From positions 3,410,001-3,474,000 of the forward strand of contig NZ_CP022736.1 of NCBI RefSeq assembly GCF_002257565.1: a DNA stretch of 64,000 nucleotides, written 5' to 3'. Positions 17,347 to 26,416 of this stretch are shown here, piece after piece (the first letter of the stretch is position 1; each line of letters opens with the position of its first letter). The stretch comes from Herbaspirillum sp. meg3 (GTDB taxonomy: Bacteria; Pseudomonadota; Gammaproteobacteria; Burkholderiales; Burkholderiaceae_D). The notes below the pieces were generated by a model. It made no database searches, was not told where the DNA came from, and saw nothing but the letters and a program-made list of their open reading frames with translations. Position numbers and translations under genes: made by a program.

Positions 17347-18843
17347 TCAGTCGTCTTCAGCGCCACCAATACCGAGCTCCTGAATCTTGCGCGTGATCGT
17401 ATTGCGGCCGATACCCAAGCGCACAGCTGCATCGTTTTTGCGGCCGTGAGTATGCTTGAGCGCGATCTTGATCAGGGCAGCTTCAAACTGGCGACCGAGA
17501 ATGTCCATGACTTCCGGGCGTTCTTCCGCCAGCATTTGCGCGGCTTCGGTTTCCAGCAGGCTGATCCAGTTGCGATCAGCGCCACCGAAGTCACCATCGA
17601 CATTCGCCGCTGCCGCGCCACCATGTGACTCCATCGCAGGAGCGGGCGATGGTGCCGCCTGTGACGATACCGGCTGGAAGTTGCTGCTGCGTTCTTCGAT
17701 CAGATCCTGCGGCAAGTCCTTGACTTCAACTGTCTGCCCCGGCGCCATGACGGTGATCCAGTTGCACAGGTTTTCCAACTGGCGTACGTTGCCCGGCAAT
17801 TCAAGCTGCGACAAAAACTGCATCGCTTGCGGCGACAGGCGCTTGGCTTCGACACCGAGCTGACGTGCGCTTTGCGTGAGGAAGTGCCGCGCCAGGATCG
17901 GTACATCTTCGCGACGCTCGCGCAGACTCGGCAAGCGCAAACGGATCACGTTGAGGCGGTGATACAAGTCTTCGCGGAACAGACCTTCGCGTACGCGATG
18001 CTCCAGATTCTGGTGGGTCGCCGCGATGACGCGGACATTGGCCTTCAAGGATTGATGGCCGCCGACACGATAGAAATGTCCATCCGACAGCACGCGCAGT
18101 AAACGCGTTTGCAGATCGAGCGGCATGTCACCGATTTCATCGAGGAACAGCGTACCGCCTTCGGCCTGCTCAAAACGGCCACGGCGCATAGCTTGTGCAC
18201 CGGTGAAGGCGCCGCGCTCATGGCCGAACAGTTCCGACTCCAGCAAGTCCTTCGGAATCGCCGCCGTGTTGAGTGCGACGAAAGGCTGTGCAGCGCGCGG
18301 GCTGTGCTTGTGCAAGGCGCGTGCGACTAGTTCTTTACCGGAACCGGATTCACCGGTAATCAGCACTGTCACGTTCGATTGCGACAGGCGGCCGATGGCG
18401 CGGAAGACGTCTTGCATCGCCGGCGCCTGGCCGAGAATTTCCGGTGCGTTGGCGGAGGATTGCTCCACGTCGGTTTCACGCAGGCTTTCTTCCAGCGCGC
18501 GACGAATCAGTTCAACGGCTTTGTCGACGTCGAAAGGCTTGGCCAGATATTCGAAAGCGCCGCCCTGGAACGCCGACACTGCCGAGTCGAGATCCGAGAA
18601 AGCGGTGATGATGATGACCGGAATGCCGGGATGCTTGGCTTTGATGGTCTGGAGCAGTTCCAGACCGGATGCGCCAGGCATGCGGATATCGGAAACCAAT
18701 ACTTGCGGCGTGCCGGTCTGCAATGCTTGCATCGCATCACGCGCGCTGGAAAAACTTTGTGTGGCGAGATTTTCTCGCGCGAGGGCTTTTTCCAATACCC
18801 AGCGTATCGATTCGTCGTCGTCAACAATCCAGATCGGTTTCAT
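17347..18843 (-). CDS. ntrC: Nitrogen regulation response regulator NtrC
   Basis: A 498-residue sigma54 activator. The receiver domain has acidic residues DDD at 8-10, phospho-acceptor Asp52 and Lys102. The AAA+ domain has Walker A GESGSGKE (164-171) and the GAFTGA loop (211-216). The C-terminus holds a Fis-type helix-turn-helix (GRKNDAAVRLGIGRNTITRKIQEL). When phosphorylated by NtrB under nitrogen limitation it activates genes such as glnA, whose upstream region here carries matching sites. It lies 108 bp after ntrB on the same strand. Confidence 0.96.
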   Translation of the reverse strand: MKPIWIVDDDESIRWVLEKALARENLATQSFSSARDAMQALQTGTPQVLVSDIRMPGASGLELLQTIKAKHPGIPVIIITAFSDLDSAVSAFQGGAFEYLAKPFDVDKAVELIRRALEESLRETDVEQSSANAPEILGQAPAMQDVFRAIGRLSQSNVTVLITGESGSGKELVARALHKHSPRAAQPFVALNTAAIPKDLLESELFGHERGAFTGAQAMRRGRFEQAEGGTLFLDEIGDMPLDLQTRLLRVLSDGHFYRVGGHQSLKANVRVIAATHQNLEHRVREGLFREDLYHRLNVIRLRLPSLRERREDVPILARHFLTQSARQLGVEAKRLSPQAMQFLSQLELPGNVRQLENLCNWITVMAPGQTVEVKDLPQDLIEERSSNFQPVSSQAAPSPAPAMESHGGAAAANVDGDFGGADRNWISLLETEAAQMLAEERPEVMDILGRQFEAALIKIALKHTHGRKNDAAVRLGIGRNTITRKIQELGIGGAEDD

Positions 18844-18951
18844 AGTCTTATCTTTTCCTGCTTTGGTAGCGTGTAATAGACAGCATCAAAGGCATATGCC
18901 GGTGTTGCATTTGCTTCAGTCCCCACCTTCCCGATCATTTAAAAACCGTGA

Positions 18952-20025
18952 TCAGGGAAGCGGGATCAAAATTCTGAAATCCGTATATCCCGGCCGGCTT
19001 TCACATTCGATAACGCCCATATGTTGCTGCACGAATGTTTGCGCCAACGTCAGTCCCAAACCGCTACCTCCTTCCCGCCCAGAAACCAGCGGGTAAAAAA
19101 TACGGTCCTGGATGTCTGGTGAGATACCGGGGCCATTGTCGATGATATGCAAGTCTAGTGCCAGCCGGTAACGGACCTTGGCCAGCGTCACTTGACGCGC
19201 AACTCGCGTTGCCAAAACCAGCTCGGCGTCACCCGCACGAATGCGATCGGCAAGTGCCTGCGCGGCGTTATGAACAATGTTGAGCAAGGCCTGGATCAAC
19301 TGTTCCTTGTCGCCGCGAAATTCGGGAATCGACAAGTCATAGTCGCGGCGAATGGTCAGACCATTCGGGAACTCGGCAAGGATGAGGCTGCGCACACGTT
19401 CGCAGACTTCGTGGATGTTGACGTCGCCGACGATATGCGGCCGGCGATGCGGCGCCAGCAACCTGTCCACCAACGTCTGCAGACGATCGGCTTCCTTGAT
19501 GATGACCTGGGTATATTCGCGCAGCTCTTTCAGATGGCGCTCGGGCAATTCCAGCTCCAGCAACTGCGCTGCGCCGCGAATGCCGCCGAGCGGATTCTTG
19601 ATCTCGTGCGCGAGGTTGCGGATGAGTTCTTTGTTGGCCTGACTCTGATCAAGCAGACGCTCTTCCCGATCCAGCTTGAGTTGCTGGACGTTTTCCCGCA
19701 GTTCCAACAAGACCGGCGTGGCGGCGCTATCGAGTGCGGTGACGATGGTGTGGACTTGCAAAGGCTCGCGTCCCATGCGCTCCAAAACGAGGTCCAGCCG
19801 CTTGTCGGCAAACTGATGGGCGACAGCCTGATAGAACAGCGTGGCGAGTTCTTTTCCATTGAGAAAAAGCTCACTCAGCTTTTGTTGAGAAAGCACCTTG
19901 AAGGAGCTCTCCAACAGATTTTCGGCAGCGGCGTTGGCATAGACGATGCCGCCGTTTGCGTCGAGAATGATGACTGCTGAAGCCAGCAGATCAAGACCAT
20001 CCAGTGAAGGTAGCGTTGTTTTCAT
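18952..20025 (-). CDS. ntrB: Nitrogen regulation sensor kinase NtrB
   Basis: A 357-residue cytoplasmic histidine kinase without membrane segments. Residues 10-75 form a PAS domain (ASAVIILDANGGIVYANAAAENLL), then the H-box NLAHEIKNPLGGIRGAAQLL with phospho-accepting His140, and the ATP-binding domain with N-box LLNIVHNAAQAL, G-boxes DNGPGIS and GGSGLGLTLAQ. It phosphorylates NtrC and is controlled by PII proteins. It lies between glnA with its DUF4124 neighbour and ntrC, the usual glnA-ntrBC order of betaproteobacteria. Confidence 0.95.
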   Translation of the reverse strand: MKTTLPSLDGLDLLASAVIILDANGGIVYANAAAENLLESSFKVLSQQKLSELFLNGKELATLFYQAVAHQFADKRLDLVLERMGREPLQVHTIVTALDSAATPVLLELRENVQQLKLDREERLLDQSQANKELIRNLAHEIKNPLGGIRGAAQLLELELPERHLKELREYTQVIIKEADRLQTLVDRLLAPHRRPHIVGDVNIHEVCERVRSLILAEFPNGLTIRRDYDLSIPEFRGDKEQLIQALLNIVHNAAQALADRIRAGDAELVLATRVARQVTLAKVRYRLALDLHIIDNGPGISPDIQDRIFYPLVSGREGGSGLGLTLAQTFVQQHMGVIECESRPGYTDFRILIPLP

Positions 20026-20194
20026 GCGTTCCGGTTAAAGCTTATGAAATGCTTGTGAAATGCCTGTGACAGCAACCAACAATCGAACCAGCTATACACA
20101 GGGCGTGATTGTCAGCTTCCCTTCAGCTAAGCAAGATTTGGGCAAGCCTGCGACGACGCTGCATTTCTGACTCACGCAATGACGAACGCGCTAG

Positions 20195-20698
20195 TTAACG
20201 TACGTTCGCAAGCTCCCGTTTGAGCGCCGCAATATTGCGTTCCGATCGTGCCATGTCGTCCCTCATCCCGGCGACACGCTCCTGATATTTGGCGTAGTTG
20301 CGCTCGTCGCCTCGACGTTCCGGCTCGCCGTTGTTGAACTCCGCCCTTAACCCCGCCAGCTTCTTTTCTTCCGTATTCAATTCATCTTGCAATAGCAGCT
20401 TACGGTCGCTGTCGCGCGACTTCTGCGTATTGGGATCGACCTTGGGAAAACTGGCGACTATCGCGGCTGTCGTGCCTGCACCTGATGCAACTGCCGTTCC
20501 GCCCTGCATCGCCCGCTTTGGCTGCAATACTGCGGCAGGCAAACCTGGCAATTCGACTTTGCGGCACCCCTTGGTCGTCCCGGTATTCTTGTATTCTTTT
20601 GCACCGTTTTCATCGGTGCAGACATAAACGTCATTTTGCGCCTGTACGTCACCCAGGCAAGCTAAGCACAATAGTGCGCCCACTGCGAGAAACTTCAT
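20195..20698 (-). CDS. DUF4124-type exported protein
   Basis: A 167-residue protein with an N-terminal signal peptide (MKFLAVGALLCLACLGDVQA), then the short DUF4124 motif, here VYVCTDENGAKEYKNTGTTKGCRKVEL (a periplasmic domain of unknown role, with two cysteines), and a C-terminal coiled-coil region rich in Glu, Arg and Lys (about 105-165). The start at 20698 is chosen because it opens the signal peptide; an upstream ATG at 20746 does not. Such proteins are common between glnA and ntrB in betaproteobacteria; the function is unknown. Confidence 0.8.
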   Translation of the reverse strand: MKFLAVGALLCLACLGDVQAQNDVYVCTDENGAKEYKNTGTTKGCRKVELPGLPAAVLQPKRAMQGGTAVASGAGTTAAIVASFPKVDPNTQKSRDSDRKLLLQDELNTEEKKLAGLRAEFNNGEPERRGDERNYAKYQERVAGMRDDMARSERNIAALKRELANVR

Positions 20699-20766
20699 TT
20701 TCCAACGTCCACTTATCGAAATGCCGATTAGTGTATGACAACACACTCACAGTCTCGATAAGCCAT

Positions 20767-20795
20767 AAAAAAAGGGAAGCAAGCTTCCCTTTTTT
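20767..20795. terminator. Rho-independent terminator after glnA
   Basis: AAAGGGAAGC and GCTTCCCTTT form an uninterrupted stem with an A-run and a T-run on its two sides. It stands 20 bp after the glnA stop on the minus strand. Confidence 0.88.
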
Positions 20796-20814
20796 ATCAA
20801 TACAAAATCGACGA

Positions 20815-22230
20815 TTACAGCGAGTAGTACATGTCGAATTCGATTGGGTGTGTCGTCATGCGATAGCGTTGCACTTCCTGGCCCTTCAGGTCCAGGTAGG
20901 CATCGATCATGCTGTCAGTGAAGACGCCGCCACGTGTCAGGAACTCGCGATCCTTGTTCAGTGCGTCCAGCGCTTCTTCCAGCGATGCGCATACTGTTGG
21001 AATCAGCTTGTCTTCTTCTGGTGGCAGATGGTACAGATCCTTCGAAGCTGCTTCGCCTGGATGGATCTTGTTTTGCACGCCGTCCAGACCTGCCATCAGC
21101 AGAGCCGAGAAGCACAGGTATGGGTTCGCCAGTGGGTCTGGGAAACGTGTTTCGATACGACGGCCCTTAGGATTCGCAACGTGTGGAATACGGATCGATG
21201 CGGAACGGTTACGTGCCGAGTAAGCCAGCTTGACCGGTGCTTCGAAGCCTGGAACCAGACGCTTGTACGAGTTGGTGCCTGGGTTGGTGATGGCGTTCAG
21301 CGCCTTGGCGTGCTTGATGATACCGCCGATGTAGAACAGCGCGAATTCGGACAGGCCAGCATAGCCGTCGCCTGCGAACAGGTTCTTGCCGTCTTTCCAG
21401 ACCGATTGGTGAACGTGCATACCGGAGCCGTTGTCGCCAACCAGTGGCTTAGGCATGAAGGTCGCTGTCTTGCCGTAGGTGTGAGCAACGTTCCAGATCA
21501 CATACTTCAGTGTTTGTGTCCAGTCAGCGCGCTCAACCAGTGTCGAGAACTTGGTGCCCAGTTCGTTTTGACCTGCGCCGGCCACTTCGTGGTGGTGCAC
21601 TTCAACTGGAATGCCCAGGGATTCGAGGATCAGGGACATTTCCGAACGCATGTCCTGGAAGCTGTCGACTGGTGGCACTGGGAAGTAGCCGCCCTTGACG
21701 ACTGGACGATGGCCGGTGTTGCCGCCTTCGAGCTTGGCGCCGGAGCTCCACGATGCTTCTTCGGATTCGATCTTGACGAAAGAACCGGACATGTCCGCAC
21801 CCCAACGTACGCCGTCGAAAATGAAGAATTCTGGCTCAGGACCGAAGTAGGCTGTGTCGCCCAGGCCCGAGGACTTCAGGTACGCTTCAGCGCGCTTGGC
21901 GATGGAACGTGGGTCACGGTCGTAACCCTTGCCGTCGGATGGCTCGATCACGTCACATTGCATGAACAATGTGGTTTCTTCCATGAACGGGTCGATATTG
22001 GCAGTATTTGGATCAGGGATCAGCAACATGTCCGACGCTTCGATACCCTTCCAGCCGGCGATCGACGAACCGTCGAATGCATGACCGGATTCAAACTTGT
22101 CGATGTCGAAATGGGAAACAGGAACCGTTACGTGCTGCTCTTTACCCCGGGTGTCGGCAAAACGGAAATCAACAAACTTGACTTCATTGTCTTTCACCAA
22201 CTTCAAAACCTCTGCGGCCGTCCTTGCCAT
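20815..22230 (-). CDS. glnA: Glutamine synthetase type I
   Basis: A 471-residue glutamine synthetase that joins ammonia to glutamate with ATP. The beta-grasp domain opens with KFVDFRFADTRGKEQHVT, the metal-binding PEPEFFIFD is present, as are the flexible HHHEVAGAGQNE loop and NPGTNSYKRLVPGFEAP. Tyr400 in DLYHLPPEE is the adenylylation site of the GlnE-controlled GS-I-beta class. The ribosome site before the ATG is GGAGA. Upstream lie a sigma54 promoter and NtrC-like sites, and ntrBC lie downstream on the same strand. Confidence 0.97.
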   Translation of the reverse strand: MARTAAEVLKLVKDNEVKFVDFRFADTRGKEQHVTVPVSHFDIDKFESGHAFDGSSIAGWKGIEASDMLLIPDPNTANIDPFMEETTLFMQCDVIEPSDGKGYDRDPRSIAKRAEAYLKSSGLGDTAYFGPEPEFFIFDGVRWGADMSGSFVKIESEEASWSSGAKLEGGNTGHRPVVKGGYFPVPPVDSFQDMRSEMSLILESLGIPVEVHHHEVAGAGQNELGTKFSTLVERADWTQTLKYVIWNVAHTYGKTATFMPKPLVGDNGSGMHVHQSVWKDGKNLFAGDGYAGLSEFALFYIGGIIKHAKALNAITNPGTNSYKRLVPGFEAPVKLAYSARNRSASIRIPHVANPKGRRIETRFPDPLANPYLCFSALLMAGLDGVQNKIHPGEAASKDLYHLPPEEDKLIPTVCASLEEALDALNKDREFLTRGGVFTDSMIDAYLDLKGQEVQRYRMTTHPIEFDMYYSL

Positions 22231-22354
22231 GCGAATCTCCTAAAACGAGGAAGTAGTATAAATTTGTACAATTTGGGTGATGAGCCGACTACGTGCGACT
22301 TGATGTGTGCAGCAAATACAACAGATAGTGCGCCAGAACTCAGGCGGGAATGAT

Positions 22355-22370
22355 AGCAGATTCCATGCCA
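22355..22370 (-). promoter_or_regulatory. Candidate sigma54 promoter of glnA
   Basis: Minus-strand bases read TGGCATGGAATCTGCT. The GG and GC doublets are exactly ten bases apart and the TGGCA part is intact; the -12 element CTGCT deviates from TTGCA at its first base. Initiation would fall near 22345, giving a leader of about 115 bases. Confidence 0.65.
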
Positions 22371-22468
22371 TCAACTGCCTTGTGTTGATGCTTATGGCAT
22401 ATTTTAGGGAGTTATCGACGGACAGGCGTTTCCGAGCAGTGCATGGATGACTTTTGATTGAATCATTA

Positions 22469-22533
22469 TGGTGCATATTTAATTTAATGCACCAATTAAA
22501 AACATTTTTCATGTATCGCACAGTTTTGGTGCG
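22469..22533. promoter_or_regulatory. NtrC-type binding sites upstream of glnA
   Basis: The 17 bases 22517-22533, CGCACAGTTTTGGTGCG, match the NtrC site pattern nGCACn-N5-nGTGCn. A second element at 22469-22494 has the perfect half-sites TGGTGCAT and ATGCACCA facing each other over ten bases. They lie about 100-165 bases upstream of the proposed sigma54 promoter, as enhancer sites do. The region is shared with the divergent rhodanese gene. Confidence 0.6.
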
Positions 22534-22600
22534 ATTAATTGCGATTCAAGTTCCATTTAGCAACTTTTGGGAATTTTTCTTATTTTTAACAGGAAGCAAC

Positions 22601-23065
22601 ATGACCTCCAGCAACGACATTTTTTCTTCTGCCAAACAACGCGCCCAAAGCGGCCAGTTCCCTTACGCGGGAGCAGTGACGCCACAAGAGGCCTGGTCAT
22701 TACTTCAAGGCAACAACGCAGTCAAACTGGTGGATGTCCGCACCAAGGCCGAACGCGATTGGATCGGCCAGGTGACACTACCGGCCGAGCAGCATCTGGC
22801 GGTGCAATGGAACCTGTATCCGGAAGGCACGCCGAATCCACAGTTCCTGGAGCAACTTGCCGCCGTTGCAGACAAAGACTGCGTACTGCTCTTTCTATGC
22901 CGCTCGGGCGTGCGCTCGCGTCATGCCGCCAAACTTGCGACCGAAAATGGCTACACCCAGTGCTACGACATTCTGGAAGGCTTTGAAGGCAATAAGGACA
23001 GCGCAGGACATCGCAAGACCATAGAAGGCTGGTGCAAGGCGGGATTACCGTGGGCAGGCGCCTGA
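22601..23065 (+). CDS. Rhodanese-domain protein
   Basis: A 154-residue single-domain rhodanese (sulfurtransferase fold), cytoplasmic, without signal peptide. The CH2A-like VKLVDVRTKAERDWIG segment and the active-site loop CRSGVRS with Cys100 are intact, so persulfide transfer is possible. The ATG at 22601 follows an AGGAAG site; a longer frame from 22454 is out of character with the family. Its partner and substrate are unknown. It is transcribed away from glnA and shares its regulatory region. Confidence 0.85.
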   Translation: MTSSNDIFSSAKQRAQSGQFPYAGAVTPQEAWSLLQGNNAVKLVDVRTKAERDWIGQVTLPAEQHLAVQWNLYPEGTPNPQFLEQLAAVADKDCVLLFLCRSGVRSRHAAKLATENGYTQCYDILEGFEGNKDSAGHRKTIEGWCKAGLPWAGA

Positions 23066-23258
23066 ACAAGGCTGCGGCACTAGCGATTGTTCTTTCGGAC
23101 TGACGAGGGAATTAATGAAAGAGAAGAGCAGCGCGGCCAGATGGCCGTCCAAAAAAAGCTGCAGTTTGCGCAGGGATTTGTTGCCGAATGCCTGAACGCC
23201 TTATCGAGCTTTGCTGTGCATCTGCACGCCCATGGGCAGGCACTCAGTTCAGCTCAGT

Positions 23259-23954
23259 TCAGATAGCGTGCAGTTGCTGATTCAAGATAGCCAGTTCGGC
23301 GTTCAGTTCGGAAACCGGCGCTGTCTTACGCACGGCGATCGCTTCGATGCGCACAAGCGTCTCAACGATTTGTGATGCACCCATCGTCAGTGCAGCACCT
23401 TTCATACGATGCGCCATGCGCCCGATACCCATGAAGTCGGCTTGTGCGAGCAAGGTTTGCATGGTGTTGAAGTCTTCCTGCGAAGTCGAACGAAACAACG
23501 ATTGCAGATCAATACCCTTTGCGTCATTTGATGTCGTCGCAGGGGGAGCAACAACTTCCACGTCACACCAGAGCGACAATATCTTTTTCAGTTCATCAAC
23601 CGGAAGAGGCTTACTCAACACACCATCCATGCCACTATCCATACACATTTGCATATGAGCTGCATCGGTTTCCGCCGAGATGGCGATGATCGGCGTATGC
23701 GCACTCTCCTCTTCCCGCTCGCGCTTGCGCACCTGCATTGCGACGTCGTAACCACTCATATCGGGCATCTGACAATCGAGCAAAACGAGGTCAAACTCGA
23801 TCTTTGAGATTGCCTCCAAACCAGAGGCGCCGTCATTCGCCGTCGCCACACTGCATCCCAACTTCTTCAGTTGTTTTTCGATGACGACGCGGCTGGTGGC
23901 GGAATCATCCACGACGAGAATCAATGGTTGTGGAGTCGACGAAATGGTGGTCAT
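23259..23954 (-). CDS. Response-regulator receiver fused to a histidine phosphotransfer (HPt) domain
   Basis: A 231-residue signalling protein. Residues 10-125 form a receiver with acidic Asp16-Asp17, phospho-acceptor Asp60 and Lys115. Residues 145-231 form an HPt domain in which GRMAHRMKGAALTMG carries the phospho-accepting His182. There is no kinase domain. This is the tail of an unorthodox hybrid sensor kinase (BvgS/EvgS/RocS type) present as a separate protein. The start at 23954 lies 10 bp after the stop of the NarL-type regulator gene, so the two are co-transcribed. It could pass phosphate from an unlinked kinase to that regulator. Confidence 0.88.
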   Translation of the reverse strand: MTTISSTPQPLILVVDDSATSRVVIEKQLKKLGCSVATANDGASGLEAISKIEFDLVLLDCQMPDMSGYDVAMQVRKREREEESAHTPIIAISAETDAAHMQMCMDSGMDGVLSKPLPVDELKKILSLWCDVEVVAPPATTSNDAKGIDLQSLFRSTSQEDFNTMQTLLAQADFMGIGRMAHRMKGAALTMGASQIVETLVRIEAIAVRKTAPVSELNAELAILNQQLHAI

Positions 23955-23964
23955 GTGATGCGCC

Positions 23965-24657
23965 TTATAAATCCTGAAGTTGATGCTGTATCTTGAACAA
24001 TTCGTTGTCGTTGCGCACACCGAGTTTGCGAAACGCAGCCTGCTTTTGACCACTGATGGTCTTGACGCTGCGCGCGAATTTTTCAGCGATCTGCGTTACG
24101 CTCATCCCGTCAAGGCAACAGCGCAAGACCTCTCGTTCCCGAGGAGATAATTCGGTGTGATCAGTGAGAGAGTCGCCTGCTCCAGATAAATCATCTTCCT
24201 GCGCATTATTGCTGGACAGCATGGAGGAAATCTCCGCCGCCATCAGTGGATTGAGGTGCACCCTGCCAACGGACACTGAACGCACCGCAGCAATCAGCTC
24301 GGACAACTCCTGCTCTTTGCCGACAAAACCACGTGCGCCCGCCCTCATGGCCAGAGCGACCGTAGCAGGATTGTAATGGGAAGATGAGACAATGATTTTG
24401 CTGCCGGGAAAACGCACCTTCAAGGCGCGAATCAGATTCAGTCCGTCAATGTCGTTGACGCTCAGTGAATAGTCGATCAACAAAATGTCCGCCGGGGTAG
24501 CGCGCAGTGCGGACATCATGTCTTTGCTGGTCGCGTAAGCACCAACCACCTCAAAGTCAGACTCTTCTTTCAGTCGCGCTGCAAGTCCATGCCTGACGAC
24601 AGCATGATCATCCAGTAGCGCGATGCGAATTGCATTTGTTCCTGCCCATGCCATCAT
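23965..24657 (-). CDS. NarL/BvgA-type response regulator
   Basis: A 230-residue two-domain regulator. The receiver has Asp16-Asp17, phospho-acceptor Asp62 (LLIDYSLSVNDIDG) and the conserved Lys; the C-terminus is a LuxR-type helix-turn-helix (LSPREREVLRCCLDGMSVTQIAEKF followed by SVKTISGQKQAAFRKLGV). It resembles the BvgA/EvgA/RocA regulators that are served by unorthodox sensors. It lies between the REC-EAL gene (156 bp upstream) and the REC-HPt gene on the same strand. Target genes are not evident. Confidence 0.9.
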   Translation of the reverse strand: MMAWAGTNAIRIALLDDHAVVRHGLAARLKEESDFEVVGAYATSKDMMSALRATPADILLIDYSLSVNDIDGLNLIRALKVRFPGSKIIVSSSHYNPATVALAMRAGARGFVGKEQELSELIAAVRSVSVGRVHLNPLMAAEISSMLSSNNAQEDDLSGAGDSLTDHTELSPREREVLRCCLDGMSVTQIAEKFARSVKTISGQKQAAFRKLGVRNDNELFKIQHQLQDL

Positions 24658-24813
24658 GACGTCCTTTCACGAGCACCCATTTACGCAGCAAAACCGATAA
24701 GCACCGGCATTGATGGCTTGCTTCGCCTGGATCCCATCACGACAAAATTCGGGCCCACGACCAAACGAATCACGGTCGAGTGTATCAAAAATAGCAAAAA
24801 TGCAATAGCAAGT

Positions 24814-26070
24814 TCACGCATCTACGAGGCCGTTGTTAAATAGATGCGCAGCACCAACACTGCTCAGGAATTCGTCCTGTTGCATCGGTTTGGCGATCGG
24901 GCCTTGCCCATACAGGCAGCCCATCGCGGCAAGCACCTCCATCTGCCGCGCGTTCTCGATGCCTTCAGCCGTGACTTTGAGCTTGAGTCGCCTGGCAATA
25001 TCGATGATCGATTCGACCATCACGCGGCACTGCGCCTGACGCAGAAATTGACGGACGAAATGACCGTCTATGCGAATCTCGGTGAAAGGCATCTGCGACA
25101 ACAGCTTCATAGTCGAAATCCCCGAACCAAAATCATCGATGGACAGGCCCAATCCACGCAGACGCAAGCGATTGATCGAAGCCGCCAGCTGCAAAGCCTG
25201 TTGCGGCGGCTCTTCCTCTGACATGCCGACGACGATAAGCGAGGGAGCTATTTCATGCCGCTGAATGCGTTCGTAGAGATAGTCGGCGATCTCCGGCGCC
25301 TCCAATGTCGTTGCGGAAGCCTTTACGCAGATAGGCATGCTGCAGCCGAGTTTTGCCAACTTTTGCTGCGTCTTCAGTACATGATTGAATGTGCGATAAA
25401 ACAACATCAATCCGAGTCCCTGCTTCTCGATCAGCGCCATGAACTGGCCCGGCGACAAGCCGCTGAATTTGGGATGACTCCAACGCACCAGTGCATCGGC
25501 GCCGGTAACCATTTTCGTTTTCAGGGAAATATGTGGCTGATACCACACCTCGAATTCGCTGGTATCGCAGATTGCCCGCAAAATATCGTCTTCGTTGATG
25601 GCATCCTCAAAGAAAAACCGCGTCGATTTTGACGTCTTTTGCGGCACCGCACTGCGCGCATTCAATACGACCAGAGCGCCATCGACTGCAGCGCTCAAAG
25701 CTACCGAGTTCACCGGCTTTGCGAGCGTATCGACAAAAGGAAAACCTGCCGATCGCGCCATCTGCAAATGCGACTCCAACAGATCACCATCATGTACACT
25801 CATCCAGATCAGCATGGGTAGATCCCTGCTGCTGCGCATTGGCAATGCCGTTTGTGCCAGCACAAATTGAGAACCGTCCATGTTGGGCATGCCGATGTCG
25901 CACAATAGCAAATCGGCTGCACGCGCCCTCAGCATGACCATTGCATCAAGACCATCCGTCGCATCCCGAACATCGATGGCACCAAGTTCTTTTATTTTTG
26001 CGGCGATGAAGGCACGCTGAAGGGGTTCGTCTTCGACGATCAAGATAGAAAGATCCGCAATAGTTCTCAT
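24814..26070 (-). CDS. Receiver-EAL protein with altered catalytic residues
   Basis: A 418-residue protein of the RocR/VieA layout without the extra DNA-binding domain. The receiver (residues 7-130) has Glu13-Asp14 and phospho-acceptor Asp58. The C-terminal EAL domain (about 165-405) belongs to the c-di-GMP phosphodiesterase fold, but the signature Glu-Ala-Leu reads Asp-Ala-Leu at 192-194, and the metal-binding Asn of the next motif is Lys250 (VKASA). The later DDFGSG (312-317) and AEGIEN motifs are kept. It may therefore be weakly active or a pure binding protein. The ATG at 26070 follows GGAGCG; the frame continues upstream to 26118. Confidence 0.88.
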   Translation of the reverse strand: MRTIADLSILIVEDEPLQRAFIAAKIKELGAIDVRDATDGLDAMVMLRARAADLLLCDIGMPNMDGSQFVLAQTALPMRSSRDLPMLIWMSVHDGDLLESHLQMARSAGFPFVDTLAKPVNSVALSAAVDGALVVLNARSAVPQKTSKSTRFFFEDAINEDDILRAICDTSEFEVWYQPHISLKTKMVTGADALVRWSHPKFSGLSPGQFMALIEKQGLGLMLFYRTFNHVLKTQQKLAKLGCSMPICVKASATTLEAPEIADYLYERIQRHEIAPSLIVVGMSEEEPPQQALQLAASINRLRLRGLGLSIDDFGSGISTMKLLSQMPFTEIRIDGHFVRQFLRQAQCRVMVESIIDIARRLKLKVTAEGIENARQMEVLAAMGCLYGQGPIAKPMQQDEFLSSVGAAHLFNNGLVDA

Positions 26071-26416
26071 AGTCGCTCCAACGTGATGGCGCTTGTCGCA
26101 GCGCATTACATAGCTCATTACAAGAAGCCATTCTGACTGTCGCGTTATCTGGCGTAAATGAGAATCCTCTTAATTTCAGTCTTCGTTTTTCGGTGAATGA
26201 CGAAAGAAATTCAGGATATGTTCAGAGAAAGAATTCACTCACTTAAAACCAGTATTTTTATTAAATTCTATTCGGCGAATAAGTAATCTCTTACTTTTTG
26301 ATCGACCAACTGACAGCTGTTTGTCAGGCTTGTTTCGTCCCTTACACTTTATTACAGCGAGAGGAAACGAGGATGTACATACTGAACGCAACTCCTCCCT
26401 TTTCCGCAAAGTGATC
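26071..26416. other. Divergent intergenic region
   Basis: No gene seen between the REC-EAL gene and the DUF1800 gene. The stretch from about 26150 to 26340 is AT-rich compared with its flanks and is the likely place of both promoters, but I could not fix a -35/-10 pair. A GAGAGGAAACGAGG stretch (26360-26373) looks like a ribosome site before an out-of-frame ATG. Confidence 0.4.

Noticed and set aside
20485..22353. A 622-codon open frame on the plus strand opposite glnA
   Set aside because: It mirrors glnA, has Trp/Cys/Val-rich composition and no ribosome site, and crosses the glnA terminator.
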